Of a DNA stretch of 64,000 bases, positions 61,190 to 64,000 are shown in pieces. This DNA comes from Vibrio vulnificus NBRC 15645 = ATCC 27562 (GTDB lineage: Bacteria; Pseudomonadota; Gammaproteobacteria; Enterobacterales; Vibrionaceae). The stretch is taken from the NCBI RefSeq assembly GCF_002224265.1, contig NZ_CP012881.1, positions 992,001 to 1,056,000 of the forward strand. The letters run 5' to 3'. The position numbers were made by a program, and so were the translations under genes. Every line of letters starts with the position of its first letter. The first letter of the stretch is position 1. The notes under the pieces were generated by a model. It was not told where the DNA came from, ran no database searches, and saw only the letters and a program-made list of their open reading frames with translations.

Positions 61190-62404
61190 TTAATCAGCCT
61201 GACGACGTAAAAATGCCGGAATATCCAAATATCCGCTCTCTTTTTCCTGCTTAGGCGCCGTATTCTGGCTGCCTGACGCTGTAGAAGAGGAAACTGGCGT
61301 CGATGGCTGAGGAGTAACCTGAGGTCTTTCCTGCAAAGTTTGTGCCGGTTTTTCTTCCACCTTCGCTGCCACAACAGGTTGTGGTGCTGCAGTTGGTTGA
61401 GCGACTTTAGCTTTACCACCTGAAACTAACGTGATGTCTGGTTTCTTATCGTTACCGATACCGGTAGCAACCACCGTCACTCGAATTTCATCCGCCATGT
61501 CTGGATCAAGTGAAGTACCGATTACGACTGTTGCGTTATCCGAAGCAAACGCTTTAACCGTATTACCCACTGTTTCAAACTCATCTAGACGCATGTCTAG
61601 ACCAGCGGTAATGTTAACCAGTACGCCACGAGCACCTGCAAGGTCGATATCTTCGAGAAGTGGACTAGAAATAGCCATTTCCGCCGCTTCTTCTGCACGA
61701 TCTTCACCTTTTGCCACACCGCTACCCATCATCGCGTGACCCATCTCAGACATCACTGTACGAACGTCCGCAAAGTCCACGTTGATCATGCCAGGGCGAG
61801 TAATGAGCTCGGCGATACCTTGCACTGCATTTTTTAGTACATCATTCGCGCTAGCAAAGGCTTCCAACAAAGTGATGCCGCGACCAAGCACTTTTAGCAG
61901 CTTTTCGTTTGGAATGGTGATCAATGAATCAACATGCTTTGATAACTCATCGATACCTTGCTCAGCAAACGCTAAGCGCTTCTTTCCTTCGAAACTGAAC
62001 GGCTTGGTTACTACTGCAACCGTCAGGATGCCTAGCTCTTTCGCAACTTCTGCAATAACCGGAGCTGCACCTGTACCAGTACCACCGCCCATGCCAGCTG
62101 CGATAAATACCATATCGGCACCAATCAGCAATTCTTTAATTCTTTCTTTGTCTTCAAGAGCTGCGTCACGACCAACTTGTGGGTTTGCACCTGCACCCAG
62201 ACCTTTAGTGATGTTGCCACCAATCTGGATCACATTGCCCACACTTGTCTTACGAAGTGCTTGTGCATCCGTATTGACGCTGATGAACTCCACGCCTTCG
62301 ATGGATTCACGCACCATGTGTTCTACAGCATTACCGCCGCCGCCACCAACCCCAACGACTTTAATTACAGCATCGTCAGACATTTCCATCATCGGTTCAA
62401 ACAT
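61190..62404 (-). CDS. ftsZ: Cell division GTPase FtsZ
   Basis: Tubulin homologue that forms the Z-ring. In the 404 residues the tubulin signature GGGTGTG is at 106-112, with GTP-contact loops at [11 protein letters not shown] (17-27) and [12 protein letters not shown] proline/glutamine-rich linker (about 325-380) leads to the C-terminal peptide [14 protein letters not shown], which binds FtsA, ZipA and MinC/SlmA. GGAG precedes ATG 62404, which is 32 bases after the ftsA stop. Confidence 0.99.
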   Translation of the reverse strand: MFEPMMEMSDDAVIKVVGVGGGGGNAVEHMVRESIEGVEFISVNTDAQALRKTSVGNVIQIGGNITKGLGAGANPQVGRDAALEDKERIKELLIGADMVFIAAGMGGGTGTGAAPVIAEVAKELGILTVAVVTKPFSFEGKKRLAFAEQGIDELSKHVDSLITIPNEKLLKVLGRGITLLEAFASANDVLKNAVQGIAELITRPGMINVDFADVRTVMSEMGHAMMGSGVAKGEDRAEEAAEMAISSPLLEDIDLAGARGVLVNITAGLDMRLDEFETVGNTVKAFASDNATVVIGTSLDPDMADEIRVTVVATGIGNDKKPDITLVSGGKAKVAQPTAAPQPVVAAKVEEKPAQTLQERPQVTPQPSTPVSSSTASGSQNTAPKQEKESGYLDIPAFLRRQAD

Positions 62405-62436
62405 GTGTTATCTCCGTTTTTCCTGCAACTCTCAGG

Positions 62437-63699
62437 TTAAAACTCTTTTTGTATCCAATTACGCAGCTTGCCAAACAAGCCAGTGACAGCCGAACGTTTA
62501 GGCTCGTTGTAGTCACTATCATCGCTTGAGCGCATATCTCGTGCGTAATGAAGTAATCCAACTGCCGTGGAATGATACGGCTCTTTTACATAATCAGTTA
62601 AGCCACTCACTTCTAGTGGCTTACCAACGCGAACTTGATTGCGGAACACTCGCTCCGCACATTCTACTAAACCTTCAATTTGGGCTGCCCCTCCGGTGAG
62701 GACAACTCCCGCAGCAAGATGGTGCTTAATTCCATCTTCACGCAGCTTCATTTGAACAGATTCAATAGTTTGGTTAACTAATCCCATAAGTTCAGAATAG
62801 CGCGGTTCAATCACCTCAGATAAAGTTTGACGTTGCAAACTCCGAGAGGGACGCCCACCAACGCTTGGGACGTTAACCGTATCATCCTTGCTGACTAGCT
62901 CACTCAGAGCACAGCCATATTTCACTTTGATCTCTTCGGCATCACTCACGGGTGTACCAAAGGCAAAAGCGATGTCGCTGGTGACAGCATTGCCGGCATA
63001 AGAGAACACTTCAGTGTGTCGAAGTGCACCGCCCGTCCAGATTGCTACGTCCATGGTGCCTGCGCCGATATCAACCACACACACACCCAGCTCTCTTTCA
63101 TCTTCTGTAATGACCGCATTACTTGCCGCCAAACCAGAAAAGACAATTTGCTCGACTTTTAAACCACAACGCTCTACCGCTTTAATTATATTACGCGCCA
63201 TGTCGTTGTGGCAGGAAATAAGATGAACACTCACTTCCATTCTCACACCAGACAAACCAAGAGGGTTTTTAATGCCTTCTTGATAATCGATAGTGAACTC
63301 TTGTGGAATCACATGAAGGATTCTCTGCTCATCACCGATTTTAATGGATTTAGCTGTATGTATAGCACGATCCATATCTTCTTGTGAGACTTCTTCATCG
63401 GAAATGGTACCCATGCCCTTTTCTATGCGGCTGGCAATATGCTTCCCCGATAAAGAAATAAATACGTTGCTGATTTGGCACTCAGCCATCATTTCAGCTT
63501 GATCGATCGCTCTCTGGACAGATTTCACCACAGATTCAAGATCGTTCACACCGCCTTTATCCATACCACGAGATGGGCTACTGCCTGCTCCAATGATATT
63601 AATTTGACCATCAGGCAGAATTTCGCCTACCAGAGCGGATACGGTTGCAGTGCCTATATCAAGACCAACAATAATGTTGTCATCGGCGGTCTTAGTCAT
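62437..63699 (-). CDS. ftsA: Cell division protein FtsA
   Basis: Actin-family protein that anchors the Z-ring to the membrane. The 420 residues begin at ATG 63699 with the phosphate loop VGLDIGTATVSALVGE (about 11-26); the 1C domain follows, then VVDIGAGTMDVA and GVVLTGGAAQIEGL. The amphipathic membrane-targeting helix (LFGKLRNWIQKEF) closes the protein. The frame extends 25 codons upstream into ftsQ but the shorter start has a purine-rich AGAGAG site. It is 10 bases after the ftsQ stop. Confidence 0.98.
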   Translation of the reverse strand: MTKTADDNIIVGLDIGTATVSALVGEILPDGQINIIGAGSSPSRGMDKGGVNDLESVVKSVQRAIDQAEMMAECQISNVFISLSGKHIASRIEKGMGTISDEEVSQEDMDRAIHTAKSIKIGDEQRILHVIPQEFTIDYQEGIKNPLGLSGVRMEVSVHLISCHNDMARNIIKAVERCGLKVEQIVFSGLAASNAVITEDERELGVCVVDIGAGTMDVAIWTGGALRHTEVFSYAGNAVTSDIAFAFGTPVSDAEEIKVKYGCALSELVSKDDTVNVPSVGGRPSRSLQRQTLSEVIEPRYSELMGLVNQTIESVQMKLREDGIKHHLAAGVVLTGGAAQIEGLVECAERVFRNQVRVGKPLEVSGLTDYVKEPYHSTAVGLLHYARDMRSSDDSDYNEPKRSAVTGLFGKLRNWIQKEF

Positions 63700-63709
63700 C
63701 TGTACTCTC

Positions 63710-64000
63710 TTATTCTGACTCTTGCTCAGGGAACCAACCAACAGCGGCTCCCGTGTCATACCTGAGGTCAACATAGCTGACCTTATCAGCTTTGCTGCCT
63801 AATTGGCGATAGAGCGAAAAAAACCTCGCCACTCGCTCATCCAAAGACTCTTTGCCTAATTCAAGGCGAATACCATTATCTAGGATAATTTGCCAAGCGC
63901 GTCGGTCATTTAATACTAATGAAGAAATCGATAAACCTAACTTACTAAACTCAGGGTTCATTTCTCGATACTTTTTCAGTACCTCAACCCCAGTCGCAAC
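63710..64000 (-). CDS. ftsQ: Cell division protein FtsQ, C-terminal part (cut by window edge)
   Basis: The last 96 codons of the gene just upstream of ftsA. The visible part (VEVLKKYREMNPEFSKLGLS, then WQIILDNGIRLELGKESLDERVARF and VSYVDLRYDTGAAVGWF) is the periplasmic beta domain of FtsQ, including the C-terminal strand that binds FtsB and FtsL. The N-terminal membrane helix and POTRA domain lie beyond the right edge. Confidence 0.93.
   Translation of the reverse strand, partial: VATGVEVLKKYREMNPEFSKLGLSISSLVLNDRRAWQIILDNGIRLELGKESLDERVARFFSLYRQLGSKADKVSYVDLRYDTGAAVGWFPEQESE

Noticed and set aside
61782..62486. Open frame of 234 codons antisense to ftsZ
   Set aside because: Shadow of ftsZ with Ser/Pro/Thr-rich low-complexity translation.

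Overview
The window is a chromosomal segment of a gamma-proteobacterium of the genus Vibrio, most likely close to V. vulnificus (species call is inference). Supporting signs are the gene order (xerD-dsbC-recJ-prfB-lysS, the thr operon next to arcA, two glutamate synthase operons in tandem, dciA beside secA), the small Vibrio families (DUF3545, DUF3293) and moderate G+C. I see no rRNA, tRNA, insertion sequence, prophage or CRISPR array. Almost all of it is core genome; one short A+T-richer two-gene cassette (about 48.9-50.25 kb) looks accessory.

Layout. 0-5.5 kb, minus strand: xerD, dsbC, recJ, prfB (with its programmed +1 frameshift) and the 5' part of lysS. 5.7-12.4 kb: flavodoxin fldB, branched-chain amino acid carrier brnQ, tRNA methyltransferase trmN, RNA helicase srmB, yaaA and an alanine/sodium symporter. 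13-16.6 kb: a DUF3545 protein, a hemerythrin-like protein, the repair enzymes ung and nfo, and grcA behind two FNR-type boxes. 16.7-21.6 kb: the thrLABC operon on the minus strand with a readable 17-residue Thr/Ile leader peptide and attenuator. 21.9-27.3 kb: a secreted protein, an RraA-family protein, a DUF3293 protein, and the ArcA/ArcB anoxic redox system, with a small lipoprotein coupled to arcB. 27.4-30.3 kb: a PAS-GGDEF diguanylate cyclase and radical-SAM protein yhcC.

30.8-43.1 kb holds two complete but clearly different NADPH-type glutamate synthases (gltBD twice). 43.2-46.9 kb: a DUF1499 lipoprotein, mtnN, a CbiB-like protein, btuF and a TRIC/UPF0126 membrane protein, a methyl-cycle and cobamide-salvage group. 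47.0-50.3 kb: a LysR regulator converging on a TauE/SafE permease, then the cassette of a glycine-rich hydrophobic protein translationally coupled to a four-helix membrane protein, which I read as a possible membrane-acting toxin and immunity pair. 50.3-64 kb: carAB, dapB, mutT, secA, dciA, lpxC, ftsZ, ftsA and the 3' end of ftsQ, the end of the dcw division/envelope cluster.

Regulatory signals readable directly include FNR-type boxes before grcA (two, 53 bp apart) and arcA (one), a likely long structured arcA leader, a pair of ARG-box-like sequences abutting the carA ribosome-binding site, the thr attenuator, and many intrinsic terminators. Respiratory and redox control (ArcA, ArcB, FNR targets, grcA, fldB) and nitrogen/amino acid metabolism (two GOGATs, thr, carAB, dapB, brnQ, alanine symporter) are the recurring themes.
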